From: Terriglobia bacterium
Lineage (GTDB): Bacteria; Acidobacteriota; Terriglobia; JAIQFV01
Assembly: GCA_020072965.1 (NCBI GenBank)
Contig: JAIQFY010000008.1
Location: 140,895 to 204,894 of the forward strand
Length of the DNA stretch: 64,000 nucleotides
Direction of reading: 5' to 3'
Shown: piece by piece, positions 34,371 through 43,316 of the stretch
Position numbering within the stretch: position 1 is the first letter of the stretch
How the letters are laid out: every line of letters begins with the position of its first letter
The notes under the pieces: model-generated
The model's input: the letters and a program-made list of their open reading frames with translations, nothing else
What the model was told of the DNA's origin: nothing
Database searches by the model: none
Translations under genes and position numbers: made by a program

Positions 34371-35300
34371 TTGTATCCTGTGAATTCAAACGACAGAACC
34401 GAGCCAGCCATCTCCGCCCGCGGGTTAACAAAACGCTACGGGAAGCTGACTGCGGTAAACAACCTTCATCTTGAAGTCAAGCAAGGCGAAATCCTTGGAT
34501 TTCTCGGCCTGAACGGGGCGGGGAAGACCACGACCATTCGCTTATTGCTGGATCTGCTGCGCCCGACCAGCGGCCAGGCTTTCATCCTGGGACATGACTG
34601 CCAGGCGGACGGACTCAGGGCTCGATCACTCGTCGGTTACCTCCCTGGAGAGATGGGAATCTATTCTCATCTGACAGGGCGTGAAGTGTTGGATTTCCTT
34701 GCCGGGCTTAATCAACAGACCGTCGATCGTGAATACCAGCGCGAACTTCAGGACCGGCTGGAGTTGCCTGAAGTCGACCTGCGGCGGAAGTTGCGGGAGT
34801 ACAGCACCGGCATGAAGCGCAAGCTTGGGCTCATCCAGGCGTTTCAAGCCGATCCACCCCTCCTGATCCTTGATGAACCGACCGAGGGCCTCGATCCGCT
34901 GATGCAGGATTCGTTCTACGACCTCGTCGTGGGCGTGCAGCAGCGCGGCCGAACGATCTTCATGTCTTCGCATGTACTCTCAGAAGTGGAGCATGTCTGT
35001 AATCGGGTCGCGTTGTTGCGCAAAGGCGAACTGGTCCTGCTTTCGTCGGTGGAGGAAATCCGGAGGTTGGCCCCGCGCCGAGTGCGGGTGTTCTTTTCTG
35101 AGGAGGTCAAGCTCGAGCAGGATCTTCCACCGGGTCATGAAACTGTCGAAATCAATCCTCACATGTGGAGCTTGCGGGTGGAGGGCCCGCTCGGCCCTCT
35201 CTTCAAACGGCTCTCGGGATTTCCAGTGAGCGACATTGAATTTGAAGAGCGGCGTCTGGAAGACGTGCTGATCCCTTACTATCGGGAAGGGGCGTCATGA
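34371..35300 (+). CDS. ABC-2 transporter ATP-binding protein
   Basis: The protein has about 309 residues. The nucleotide-binding domain has Walker A GLNGAGKT (about 46-53), the signature YSTGMKRKL, Walker B LLILDEPTEGLDPL and the switch His in 'FMSSHVLSEVEHV'. The C-terminal part (about 225-309, 'VRVFFSEEVKLEQDLPPGHE...FKRLSGFPVSDIEFEERRLEDVLIPYY') is the DUF4162-like tail of CcmA/drug-export ATPases. The start is uncertain: TTG 34371 and GTG 34380 are candidates and neither has a good ribosome binding site. It overlaps the permease gene by four bases (ATGA), so translation is coupled. Confidence 0.92.
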   Translation: MYPVNSNDRTEPAISARGLTKRYGKLTAVNNLHLEVKQGEILGFLGLNGAGKTTTIRLLLDLLRPTSGQAFILGHDCQADGLRARSLVGYLPGEMGIYSHLTGREVLDFLAGLNQQTVDREYQRELQDRLELPEVDLRRKLREYSTGMKRKLGLIQAFQADPPLLILDEPTEGLDPLMQDSFYDLVVGVQQRGRTIFMSSHVLSEVEHVCNRVALLRKGELVLLSSVEEIRRLAPRRVRVFFSEEVKLEQDLPPGHETVEINPHMWSLRVEGPLGPLFKRLSGFPVSDIEFEERRLEDVLIPYYREGAS

Positions 35301-36115
35301 GAGGCCCCTTGATACTGCTGGTTTATTCCTTCCGGCGGGTGCGGACTCTTGTCCTCGTGATGGGGGCCTTACTTGCTGTCTTTCAGGTTTTTCTGATTAT
35401 CGTGGCGAGATCGCTGCAGAACTCCAATGCGTTCGCCCAGATCGGCTCACTGATTCCTCCATTCGTGCGCGAAGTCATGGGGCCCTCCGTCGTGAGCTTT
35501 CTATCATTCGATGGGCTCGTCTGTGTGGGGTATTTTCACCTGGCCGTGATGGGTTCGCTGGTCGCGCTCTCAATGACCCTTTCCACGACGCTGACCTCGG
35601 AAATTGAAACCGGCTTCATGGATTTGATCCTGGCCCGCCCCCTGGCGCGCCACTGGATCATAACGCGGTCGATCGTGGTGACGACGGCCTGTGCGATGGG
35701 CCTGCTTGTTATGATGATGATTGGCACGTGGGCGGGCCTTAAAACGCTTGCCCCGAGAGACGTTGCGTGGCCGGCGCCAGGTTTGATTCTTTCACTTGCC
35801 TCCAACCTGGGCCTGCTCATGTTGTGCTGGAGCGGAGTCGCCATGGCGATCGGCTCCGTCTCCCGGCGCCGCAGCGTAGCGGGGTCGCTTGCAGGATTGC
35901 TGGCACTGGCGCTCTTCCTCCTGGATTATGTGGCCCGCGCCTGGCCGCCGGCTGAATCGGTCGCTTGGTTATCCCCCTTTCGGTACTACAGCCCCTTTGA
36001 ACTGTTGACGGGCAGCTCGCTTCCGATCAGAAACCTCATTATCCTGTTGAGCACTGCCATTGCAGGATTTGTGATGTCCTACATCTTCTTCTCCCGCAGA
36101 GACATCTCGCAATGA
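35297..36115 (+). CDS. ABC-2 transporter permease
   Basis: The 272-residue inner-membrane protein has six predicted helices, for example 'LVLVMGALLAVFQVFLIIVA', 'VCVGYFHLAVMGSLVALSMTLSTTL', 'ACAMGLLVMMMIGTWAGL' and 'NLGLLMLCWSGVAMAIGSVS'. The segment 'SEIETGFMDLILARPLARHWIITRSIV' corresponds to the cytosolic coupling region of ABC-2 permeases. It partners with the upstream ATPase through the ATGA overlap. The substrate is unknown; drug or lipid export is usual for this class. Confidence 0.9.
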   Translation: MRGPLILLVYSFRRVRTLVLVMGALLAVFQVFLIIVARSLQNSNAFAQIGSLIPPFVREVMGPSVVSFLSFDGLVCVGYFHLAVMGSLVALSMTLSTTLTSEIETGFMDLILARPLARHWIITRSIVVTTACAMGLLVMMMIGTWAGLKTLAPRDVAWPAPGLILSLASNLGLLMLCWSGVAMAIGSVSRRRSVAGSLAGLLALALFLLDYVARAWPPAESVAWLSPFRYYSPFELLTGSSLPIRNLIILLSTAIAGFVMSYIFFSRRDISQ

Positions 36116-36307
36116 TGGCAGCTGTGCGCGGCAAACCACGTTTGACTGGGACTTGCCCCGCGTGGAATGGCTGCCGTCACAAAGGCGATATGAATGACGC
36201 GGAAGGGGTCCATCCTGGTTGGTCACGGGCATGCCCAGAACGTATGCCTGCGGCACCCCGGAAGGAGGATTGAGGAACGAAGCGCAGTTCGGGTGGAAAC
36301 CCTTGGT

Positions 36308-38956
36308 TTATCTTGTTATCAGCCGATTCTTCGGGGTTAAGGCGTGATCGCCTGTGAAAGAAAGCATCGATTGTGCGGTGGTGGCTCCATTCAAGAAAAT
36401 GAATTCCGTCTGGAAATCTCCCCCCGCGGTCACTTGCGGAAAAAGCAGGGTGGTGGGGGCCACCGTCGTTAGGTCGGCTACAGGAAATGTTGTGATGGAG
36501 CTGTCAAAAGCGCGCAAGGTTAGGGCGACGAAGGGGGATGACGAAGCGACGTCGAGAACTCCTTTGAACCCGTCGGTCAGACCGGAAATCAATTGTCCCG
36601 CGAACGCCGAAAGATGGCCGTTCCCTTTGAGAGTCATCTGCACAGGTCCTCCCCCAGCCACGGTGACGCCGTCTCTTTGATAAGGGGTGAGAGTCACGCT
36701 CAATACAGAGCCTGTCGGGTTCGCCAAGGCCAGTCCCGTGTCGTACCTGAACCGTTTATCAACGTAAATGCGGGCATGAGTCGTAGGAGAAGAAGAAGGA
36801 ATTCCGGATTCAGTGGCCAAGGCCCCGAACCTGGTGTAATAACCAAAAATCCCAGCACCGACGGGAGTTTGCGAATTGAGATCCGCGGTCAGTTGAAGGG
36901 AGCCGGCATTGACCTTGTCCGGCGAGCCGTCCGTTTGGAACACGAAAACCCCGTTTGCTGGAATGCTGTAAGTGGAAGTGGAACTGAGACCTCCGTTTAT
37001 CTGTCTCACATTCATCAAGGCGCCGTTATCGTCGAAGAACCTCATTGTCCCGCCTTCCGGTGTGCCAGTGGTATTGAGAAGCACAATCGTCGTCTTCCAG
37101 CCTCCTCCGTCCACAACCTGAGAGAAGAACAGATTTCTCGACGCGTTCGGCCTAGTCAGATCGGCGATCGGGGTACTGGTAATCAGGGATTTGCCACCGC
37201 TGGTGGAAGAGGTCATTCGCAAGGCCAAGACGGAGATTACGTGATCGCTCTGAATGTCCAGCGACCCAAAGCCGATGGTCGTTGCAAAATTCGCGGGAAG
37301 ATCGAAGTCGGGGGCAAGGTCTTTCAGTTGATCGATGAACTTGGCGATATGGGCTGCGGAGGGCAGGGTAGCGTGGCCGGTGGTAATGATCGAGCCATCG
37401 GCGCCGCGCAACGTCAGCGTGAGACCCGCGGCCGAGGAGGACGGATTCACCAACGCGATTCCTGTATCTATGTTAAAGGTCCCTGGCGGATTGCCGCCCG
37501 ACGGGACATTCGAACGAAAGTCTACAAAAATTCGCGACTCGGTGCTCGGTGGGGAGACCGGCACTCCAACGCCGTTAAAGATGGCGTCATTCTGCACTCC
37601 CGTGATGACCGCAGTTCCGAAAACGTCAGCACCGCCAAACAGCGAGGTGCCGGTAATGGCAGCGGTGGCATACCCCACCCGCAATCCGCCGAGACCTCCA
37701 TTGGTGACAACGCTGTTTGCGCCACCTCCTGGAATGGCGAATCCGATTTGAGTGTTGTCCGCCGGATTCGGAGAGCAGATATTGGTTAGCAAAGAGAGAT
37801 CATCGGAGAGGTTGTTGACGACAACCGCGTCGAGTCGACCGTCATGATTGATATCCCCGACGGCAGCGGCACGGGAGCCGGACCCAACGCCGTAGTTCAC
37901 GCTGGAGGTGAAGGTTCCATCGCCATTGCCGAACAGAACGGACAAAACATTGCTGAAATTCTGTGAGATCACTAAATCGATCTTCCCATCTTGATTGAAG
38001 TCTGCCGCATTCAATGAAACCGGCAAACCAGACACCTCGACGTCCTTCGGGGCCAGAAAGGTGCCATCGCCTTTACCCACCAAAATGGAGACACTGGAAG
38101 AAAGGTAATTCGCCACAGCCAGATCCGGCAATCCGTCGCTGTTGAAGTCTGCTGCCAGGACAGATGACGGGACCTTCCCCGCGCTGTAGGCAACCGGGGA
38201 TTGAAAAGTTCCATCGCCGTTTCCTAACAGGACGGAGAGGTTTCCGTCGTTGCCTCCGGAGGGAGTGGGGGCGGATTCCAGAGCCACTGCCAGGCCCAGA
38301 TTCCCATCGCCGTTGAAGTCGGCAGCGGTGATGAAAAACGGCTGCAGTCCGATCGGGATACTACGGGGGGAGCCCAGGGTGCCATCCCCGCGACCCAGCA
38401 GGATTGACACTTGATCGGCGCCATAGTTCATATTCGTGACCGCCACGTCGAGCTTCCCGTCTCGATTGAAATCTCCCAATGTCAAGGCGAAGGGAGCTAT
38501 CCCAGCGGGAAAATTCGCAGCGGGCCCGAACGTGCCATTGCCACGTCCCAGCAGAATCGAAATTGTCCCCGCGAATGTGTTGTTGAAATTGGCGACCGCG
38601 GCGTCCGGTACTCCGTCGCCATTGAAGTCGCCAATGGCAACGGAATTGGGCGTAATTCCCACGGCGTAGACGGCGGCCGGTTGAAACGTACCGTCGCCAT
38701 TCCCCAGGTAAACTGAAATGGAATCTGCCGTGAAGTTGGATACGACCAGATCCAGCTTTCCGTCGGAATTGAAGTCACCAATCGCCACTGAACTTGGGCT
38801 TGTTCCGGCATCCATCGTCGGTCCTGAAAAAATTGGAGCGGCGCAAACAGCGGCTGCAAGAGCTCCGCTTCCGCAACCGATCAAGATCAACGCGACGGGA
38901 AGATGAATGATGAAGAAAACAGCCCATGGGCCAATGGAAGGAATTCGATGATTCAT
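36308..38956 (-). CDS. Secreted FG-GAP (VCBS) repeat protein
   Basis: The 882-residue exported protein has a signal peptide (about 1-35, ending ...GSGALAAAVCAA). Seven FG-GAP/VCBS repeats (about 40-400) each hold a Ca-binding-like D-x-N-x-D-G loop: DFNSDGKLD, DFNGDGVPD, DFNRDGKLD, DFNGDGNLG, DFNSDGLPD, DFNQDGKID and DINHDGRLD. Together these make a beta-propeller. Residues about 480-882 contain a different module repeated twice ('DTGIALVNPSSSAAGLTLTLRG...VISVLALRMTSS...LFFSQVVDGGGWKTTIVLLNTTG' and its relative at 740-882), which also occurs in the RCC1 protein at 56401. The last copy stops shortly after 'EFIFLNGATTAQS', which may indicate truncation. The product is probably a surface or extracellular binding protein. 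Confidence 0.9.
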   Translation of the reverse strand: MNHRIPSIGPWAVFFIIHLPVALILIGCGSGALAAAVCAAPIFSGPTMDAGTSPSSVAIGDFNSDGKLDLVVSNFTADSISVYLGNGDGTFQPAAVYAVGITPNSVAIGDFNGDGVPDAAVANFNNTFAGTISILLGRGNGTFGPAANFPAGIAPFALTLGDFNRDGKLDVAVTNMNYGADQVSILLGRGDGTLGSPRSIPIGLQPFFITAADFNGDGNLGLAVALESAPTPSGGNDGNLSVLLGNGDGTFQSPVAYSAGKVPSSVLAADFNSDGLPDLAVANYLSSSVSILVGKGDGTFLAPKDVEVSGLPVSLNAADFNQDGKIDLVISQNFSNVLSVLFGNGDGTFTSSVNYGVGSGSRAAAVGDINHDGRLDAVVVNNLSDDLSLLTNICSPNPADNTQIGFAIPGGGANSVVTNGGLGGLRVGYATAAITGTSLFGGADVFGTAVITGVQNDAIFNGVGVPVSPPSTESRIFVDFRSNVPSGGNPPGTFNIDTGIALVNPSSSAAGLTLTLRGADGSIITTGHATLPSAAHIAKFIDQLKDLAPDFDLPANFATTIGFGSLDIQSDHVISVLALRMTSSTSGGKSLITSTPIADLTRPNASRNLFFSQVVDGGGWKTTIVLLNTTGTPEGGTMRFFDDNGALMNVRQINGGLSSTSTYSIPANGVFVFQTDGSPDKVNAGSLQLTADLNSQTPVGAGIFGYYTRFGALATESGIPSSSPTTHARIYVDKRFRYDTGLALANPTGSVLSVTLTPYQRDGVTVAGGGPVQMTLKGNGHLSAFAGQLISGLTDGFKGVLDVASSSPFVALTLRAFDSSITTFPVADLTTVAPTTLLFPQVTAGGDFQTEFIFLNGATTAQSMLSFTGDHALTPKNRLITR

Positions 38957-39524
38957 GTTTTTCTCTTTCTGAAAGGGGGTCGCGCGCCTCGCACTCGCAA
39001 GTTACGAAGGTTCTATGAACCTGGCGCCATACATTCGTAAATCCTAACGGCTCTACCAACTCGGCGCCGGTCCCTATTTCCCTTATCTCTAAGAGTTGGG
39101 GAGGGGGCTTTGGTTGGAAATCACTGCCGGACAAGCGATTTCATGTCCTTTCGCTTTGCCCAGTTCACTAACCTTTCTAGACGGGAACTCCCATTTCACC
39201 TCCCCACTAACTCTCAAAATACACCCATCGAGGGGTTCCAGTGCACTTTTTTTTGGTCGGTCCGGCGGCTCGGGACAGAATCCAATCTGCTACCGACGTA
39301 CCCTGATCCCATGCATCCGTTGTGTCAGACGACTCTCTGTCAAGAGTAGCCGATAATACTGGGCGCGCTTCACCAACCCAGTTTGTAAGAAAGTGCTTCA
39401 GAACGGAAATCCGGGATGAGTTCCAATGAAGTGCGCACGAAGAGGGCAAATCCGATTCGAAACATGCCACTCTGTGCAATAATCACAGCTTAGCTTGGTT
39501 TCAGAGCGACTTTGTAGAAGACAA
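38957..39524. other. Intergenic region, nothing recognised
   Basis: These 568 bases lie between the divergent FG-GAP and acetyltransferase genes. No repeat, RNA gene or family-like frame was seen. It should hold the two promoters. Confidence 0.4.
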
Positions 39525-40097
39525 ATGCATTCCATACATCTGCTCGAATTGAATGGAAAGAGGGTCAGGATTCGCCCTCCACGGCTGGAGGACCGAAGAG
39601 AATTCACTTCTCTTGTCCGATCCAGTCGCCACTTTCTTAAGCGGTGGGCTTCGCCACCGGTTGATGCGCACCGATTCGCGGAATACCTGGCACGGAATCG
39701 CAGGGACGATTTTGTGGCCTTTCTGATCTGTGCCCGAAGGGATGAGGGGATCCTGGGGGCGGCAGACCTCAGCCAGATCTTTCACCGAAACTTTCAGAGC
39801 GCCTATTTGGGCTATTGGATCGGCGCGCCGTTTGCCAGGGAAGGCTACATGCGAGAAGGCCTTGAGCTCGTGCTTTACACTGCCTTCAGGACACACCATC
39901 TCCACCGTGTCGAAGCGAACGTTCAGCCGGAGAACACGTCGTCTCAAGCCTTGTTGGTGCGGCTGGGCTTTCGTCTCGAGGGCTATTCGCCGCGTTATCT
40001 GAAAATAGGAGGACGCTGGCGGGATCACGAGCGCTGGGCGTTGCTTCGCGAGGAGTGGGTGGATGGCCAGCGAAGATCGAAAGACGCCGGTCATTGA
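39525..40097 (+). CDS. GNAT acetyltransferase, RimJ/RimL type
   Basis: From the ATG at 39525 (MHSIHLLELNGKRVRIRPPRLEDRREF) the protein has 190 residues. It follows the RimJ/RimL pattern: 'RLEDRREFTSLVRSSRHFLKRW', 'GILGAADLSQIFHRNFQSAYLGYWIGAPFAREGYMREGLELVLYTAFRTHHLHRVEANVQPENTSSQALLVRLGFRLEGYSPRYLKIGGRWRDHERWALL'. These enzymes acetylate N-termini of ribosomal proteins or small amines. An upstream in-frame TTG (39495) is less likely. It is convergent with the RND operon. Confidence 0.9.
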   Translation: MHSIHLLELNGKRVRIRPPRLEDRREFTSLVRSSRHFLKRWASPPVDAHRFAEYLARNRRDDFVAFLICARRDEGILGAADLSQIFHRNFQSAYLGYWIGAPFAREGYMREGLELVLYTAFRTHHLHRVEANVQPENTSSQALLVRLGFRLEGYSPRYLKIGGRWRDHERWALLREEWVDGQRRSKDAGH

Positions 40098-40214
40098 AGG
40101 CATGGAAATAGAAAGTGATTAGGCCCCCAGGGCTGAGAGACTGTAGAAAACCGCAGGCGGGACGCCTGCGCTCCAAGGGTGTTTGCTCTGGAATTTCTGG
40201 GGAAGCGCGGGAGT

Positions 40215-43200
40215 CTATTCGGAAACCAGCCCTGGGGTGGCGCGGCGCAATCGCAGGCGTTGTACCCTTGTCTGAAGCCGGTCCATGTAGAGGTAAACCA
40301 CCGGGGTAGTGAAGAGCGTCAACATCTGGCTCAGTAGGAGGCCTCCGACGATGGTGATACCCAGTGGACGGCGAAGTTCAGCACCGGTACCGCCTCCCAC
40401 GGCCAGCGGCAACGCGCCCAGCAGGGCCGCCATGGTCGTCATCATGATGGGGCGGAAGCGGAGAAGACAAGCCTGATAGATCGCCTCTGTCGGGGATTTT
40501 CCCCCCATGCGTTCCTCCTGAATGGCAAAGTCAATCATGAGGATGGCATTTTTCTTCACGATGCCGATCAACAGGATAATCCCGATGAGCGCCATCACAT
40601 TGAGGTCGGTATGAAAGAGAAAGATCGCCAGCAGCGCCCCCACACCCGCCGAGGGCAGCGTTGAAAGAATCGTAATGGGGTGGATATAGCTTTCGTATAA
40701 GACCCCCAGCACAATATAAACGGCCGCGAGCGCCGTAAGAATTAAAATGGGCTGCGAGGAGAGCGAGTCCTGGAAGGCCTGCGCAGTGCCCTGGAAATTG
40801 GCGTGTACATTGGCCGGCAATCGGATCTCCCGCTCCGCTTCCTTCACGTCGCGCACGGCGTCACCCAGTGAGGCGCCCGGGGCCAGGTTAAACGACAACG
40901 TGATAGCAGGGAAGATCCCCTGATGGTTCACGGAGAGGGAGCTATAAGAAGTCTCATAGTGGGCGAACGCGCTGAGAGGGACCAGGCTCCCTGTCTTTGA
41001 AGCCACGTAGATGAACTTCAGTGCCTCTGGATTCCTCTGGAATTCCGGAGCCACCTCCAGCACCACATGGTACTGATTCAGGCCCTTATAAATATTGGAC
41101 ACCTGCCGCTGGCCAAAGGCGTCACCCAAAGCAGCGTCAATTGCATTCATGGAGACACCGAGCCGGGAGGCCGTATCCCGGTCCACGACAAGCTTGGTCT
41201 CAAGCCCGTGATTCTGCGAGTCACTGTTCGAATCCCTTAGTTCAGGGATTTTCTTCAGGCGTTCTAACATGATGGGCGCCCAGTAATTCAAGTCCTGCAG
41301 AGTATCGGCCTGCAGGGTGTACTGGAATTGCGAATTGCCCCCCCGACCTCCTACATTCACGTCCTGGACCGCCTGAAGATAAAGCGTAGCACCCGGGATG
41401 TGCCCCAACTTGGCGCGCAGTCGGGCGATGACCTGGTCGGCGCTCAGCTTGCGCTCCGCGATGGGTTTAAGCTGAATAAACATGCGCGCTGTATTCCCGC
41501 TGCTGGTCGAGGCAGTGACCGTGTCAACCGCCGCATCATTCAGAACGATTTTGGCGAAGGCCATCATTTTGTCGGTGATGGCCGAAAAAGAGATGTCCTG
41601 GTCGGCCACGATACTTCCCGTCAATCGTCCGGTGTCCTGCTGCGGGAAAAAACCCTTGGGCACAATGATGAAGAGGTAGATGCTGATACAAGCGGTCAGG
41701 ACAGTCAAGGCTAACACCACCGGTTGATTCCGCAAAACCCACCTTAAGCCAATATGGTAGGTGTCATAGAGCCAGTTGAAGCCTCTTTCGGCGATGTGGT
41801 AAGCCAGGCCATGTTCGCGCTTTTCGTGGCGCAGAAAGCGCGCACATAACATCGGAGTGGTCGTCAGGGACACCAGCAACGAAACGGTAATGGCCACACT
41901 CAGCGTCACTGCAAACTCTCTGAACAGCCGCCCCACAATGCCACCCATCAAAAGGATGGGGATGAACACCGCGATAAGCGAAGTGCTCATCGAGATCACG
42001 GTAAACCCTATTTCGCGGGCGCCCTGCAACGTCGCTTGCATCGGCTGCATGCCCGCCTCGAGATGCCTGGCGATGTTCTCAATAACCACGATGGCGTCGT
42101 CCACCACAAACCCCGTGGAAATCGTCAGGGCCATCAAAGACAAGTTATCGACGCTGTACCCCAGCAGGTACATGACCCCGAACGTGCCCACCAGCGAGAG
42201 TGGAACGGCGATGCTGGGAATCGCCGTGGCCCAGGGATTGCGCAAGAAGGCAAACACCACCAAGACCACCAGCACAATGGAGAGCATCAAGGTGAGTTCG
42301 ATATCCTTGATGGAAGCCCGGATGGTGGTGGTGCGATCAAGAATCACCCCGAGGTGGATGGATGGTGAGATCGAGTTTTGCAGAAGCGGCAGGAGCCCGA
42401 GGATGCGATCTACCGTTTCAATCATGTTGGCGCCGGGCTGGCGGAAGATGGGCATGATCACGCTCGGTTTACCATTGGACACACCGGCATTGCGGGTGTT
42501 CTCCACGGAGTCCGTTACCGAGGCAATCTGATCCAAACGGACGGGCGCGCCGTTTTTCCAGGACACGATGAGCGGCCGGTACTCCCTCGCCTTGAACAAC
42601 TGATCGGTGGTGTTGATTTGCCAGGACTCGTCCTGATTCGAAAGGTGGCCCTTGGGGCGGTTTGCATTGGCCGTGAAGAGGACGGAGCGGACCTGGTCCA
42701 GGCTGATTCCGTAAGCGTTCAGCTGGTTGGGATTCACATCCACCCGTACCGCCGGCCGCGCCCCCCCCCACACAAAAACCTGGCCCACCCCCTCCACCTG
42801 GGAAAGCTTCTGGGACAGAATGGAGTCGGCGGCATCGTACACCTCGCCGCGGGAGATGTTTTCGGAGGAGAGTCCCAGCAAAAGGATCGGGGCGTCGGCA
42901 GGGTTGACCTTGCGGTACCACGGCTGCCCGGGGAGATCGGCCGGAAGCTGGCCGCGGGCTGCATTGATAGCGGCCTGGACATCACGGGCGGCCGCGTTAA
43001 TATCGCGGTTCAGATCAAATTGGAGCGTCACGTTGGTGGAACCCAGTGAGCTTGAGGAGGTCATCTGGGTCACAGCGGCGATGCGGCCGAACTGCCGCTC
43101 GAGTGGCGTGGCCACGGCCGACGCCATTGTTTCCGGGCTGGCTCCGGGCAGGCCGGCGTTCACCGAAATCGTGGGAAAATCCACCTGCGGCAGCGGGGCG

Positions 43201-43313
43201 ACCGGCAGAAAGCGAAACGCCACGGCTCCCGCCATCAAGATCGCCAGCGTGAGAAGCGACGTCGCGACGGGGCGGCGAATGAAGGGCGCCGAGATGTTCG
43301 ACGAGATATTCAA
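40215..43313 (-). CDS. mdtC: RND multidrug efflux permease, MdtC-like
   Basis: The 1032-residue inner-membrane pump has 12 transmembrane helices and two large periplasmic loops. The proton-relay Asp pair is in '[23 protein letters not shown]'. Motifs 'PVAPLPQVDFPTISVNAGLPGASPETMASAVATPLE' and '[32 protein letters not shown]' are those of the HAE1/MdtB-MdtC group. It is the last gene of a three-gene operon and starts 3 bases after the stop of the other permease. In Escherichia coli MdtB and MdtC form a mixed trimer exporting bile salts, novobiocin and other compounds; a similar arrangement is inferred here. No outer-membrane channel gene is in the operon. Confidence 0.95.
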   Translation of the reverse strand: MNISSNISAPFIRRPVATSLLTLAILMAGAVAFRFLPVAPLPQVDFPTISVNAGLPGASPETMASAVATPLERQFGRIAAVTQMTSSSSLGSTNVTLQFDLNRDINAAARDVQAAINAARGQLPADLPGQPWYRKVNPADAPILLLGLSSENISRGEVYDAADSILSQKLSQVEGVGQVFVWGGARPAVRVDVNPNQLNAYGISLDQVRSVLFTANANRPKGHLSNQDESWQINTTDQLFKAREYRPLIVSWKNGAPVRLDQIASVTDSVENTRNAGVSNGKPSVIMPIFRQPGANMIETVDRILGLLPLLQNSISPSIHLGVILDRTTTIRASIKDIELTLMLSIVLVVLVVFAFLRNPWATAIPSIAVPLSLVGTFGVMYLLGYSVDNLSLMALTISTGFVVDDAIVVIENIARHLEAGMQPMQATLQGAREIGFTVISMSTSLIAVFIPILLMGGIVGRLFREFAVTLSVAITVSLLVSLTTTPMLCARFLRHEKREHGLAYHIAERGFNWLYDTYHIGLRWVLRNQPVVLALTVLTACISIYLFIIVPKGFFPQQDTGRLTGSIVADQDISFSAITDKMMAFAKIVLNDAAVDTVTASTSSGNTARMFIQLKPIAERKLSADQVIARLRAKLGHIPGATLYLQAVQDVNVGGRGGNSQFQYTLQADTLQDLNYWAPIMLERLKKIPELRDSNSDSQNHGLETKLVVDRDTASRLGVSMNAIDAALGDAFGQRQVSNIYKGLNQYHVVLEVAPEFQRNPEALKFIYVASKTGSLVPLSAFAHYETSYSSLSVNHQGIFPAITLSFNLAPGASLGDAVRDVKEAEREIRLPANVHANFQGTAQAFQDSLSSQPILILTALAAVYIVLGVLYESYIHPITILSTLPSAGVGALLAIFLFHTDLNVMALIGIILLIGIVKKNAILMIDFAIQEERMGGKSPTEAIYQACLLRFRPIMMTTMAALLGALPLAVGGGTGAELRRPLGITIVGGLLLSQMLTLFTTPVVYLYMDRLQTRVQRLRLRRATPGLVSE

Positions 43314-43316
43314 CGC

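Noticed and set aside
36593..37789. 398-codon plus-strand frame opposite the FG-GAP gene
   Set aside because: Antisense shadow of the repeat-rich FG-GAP protein, with no domain pattern of its own.
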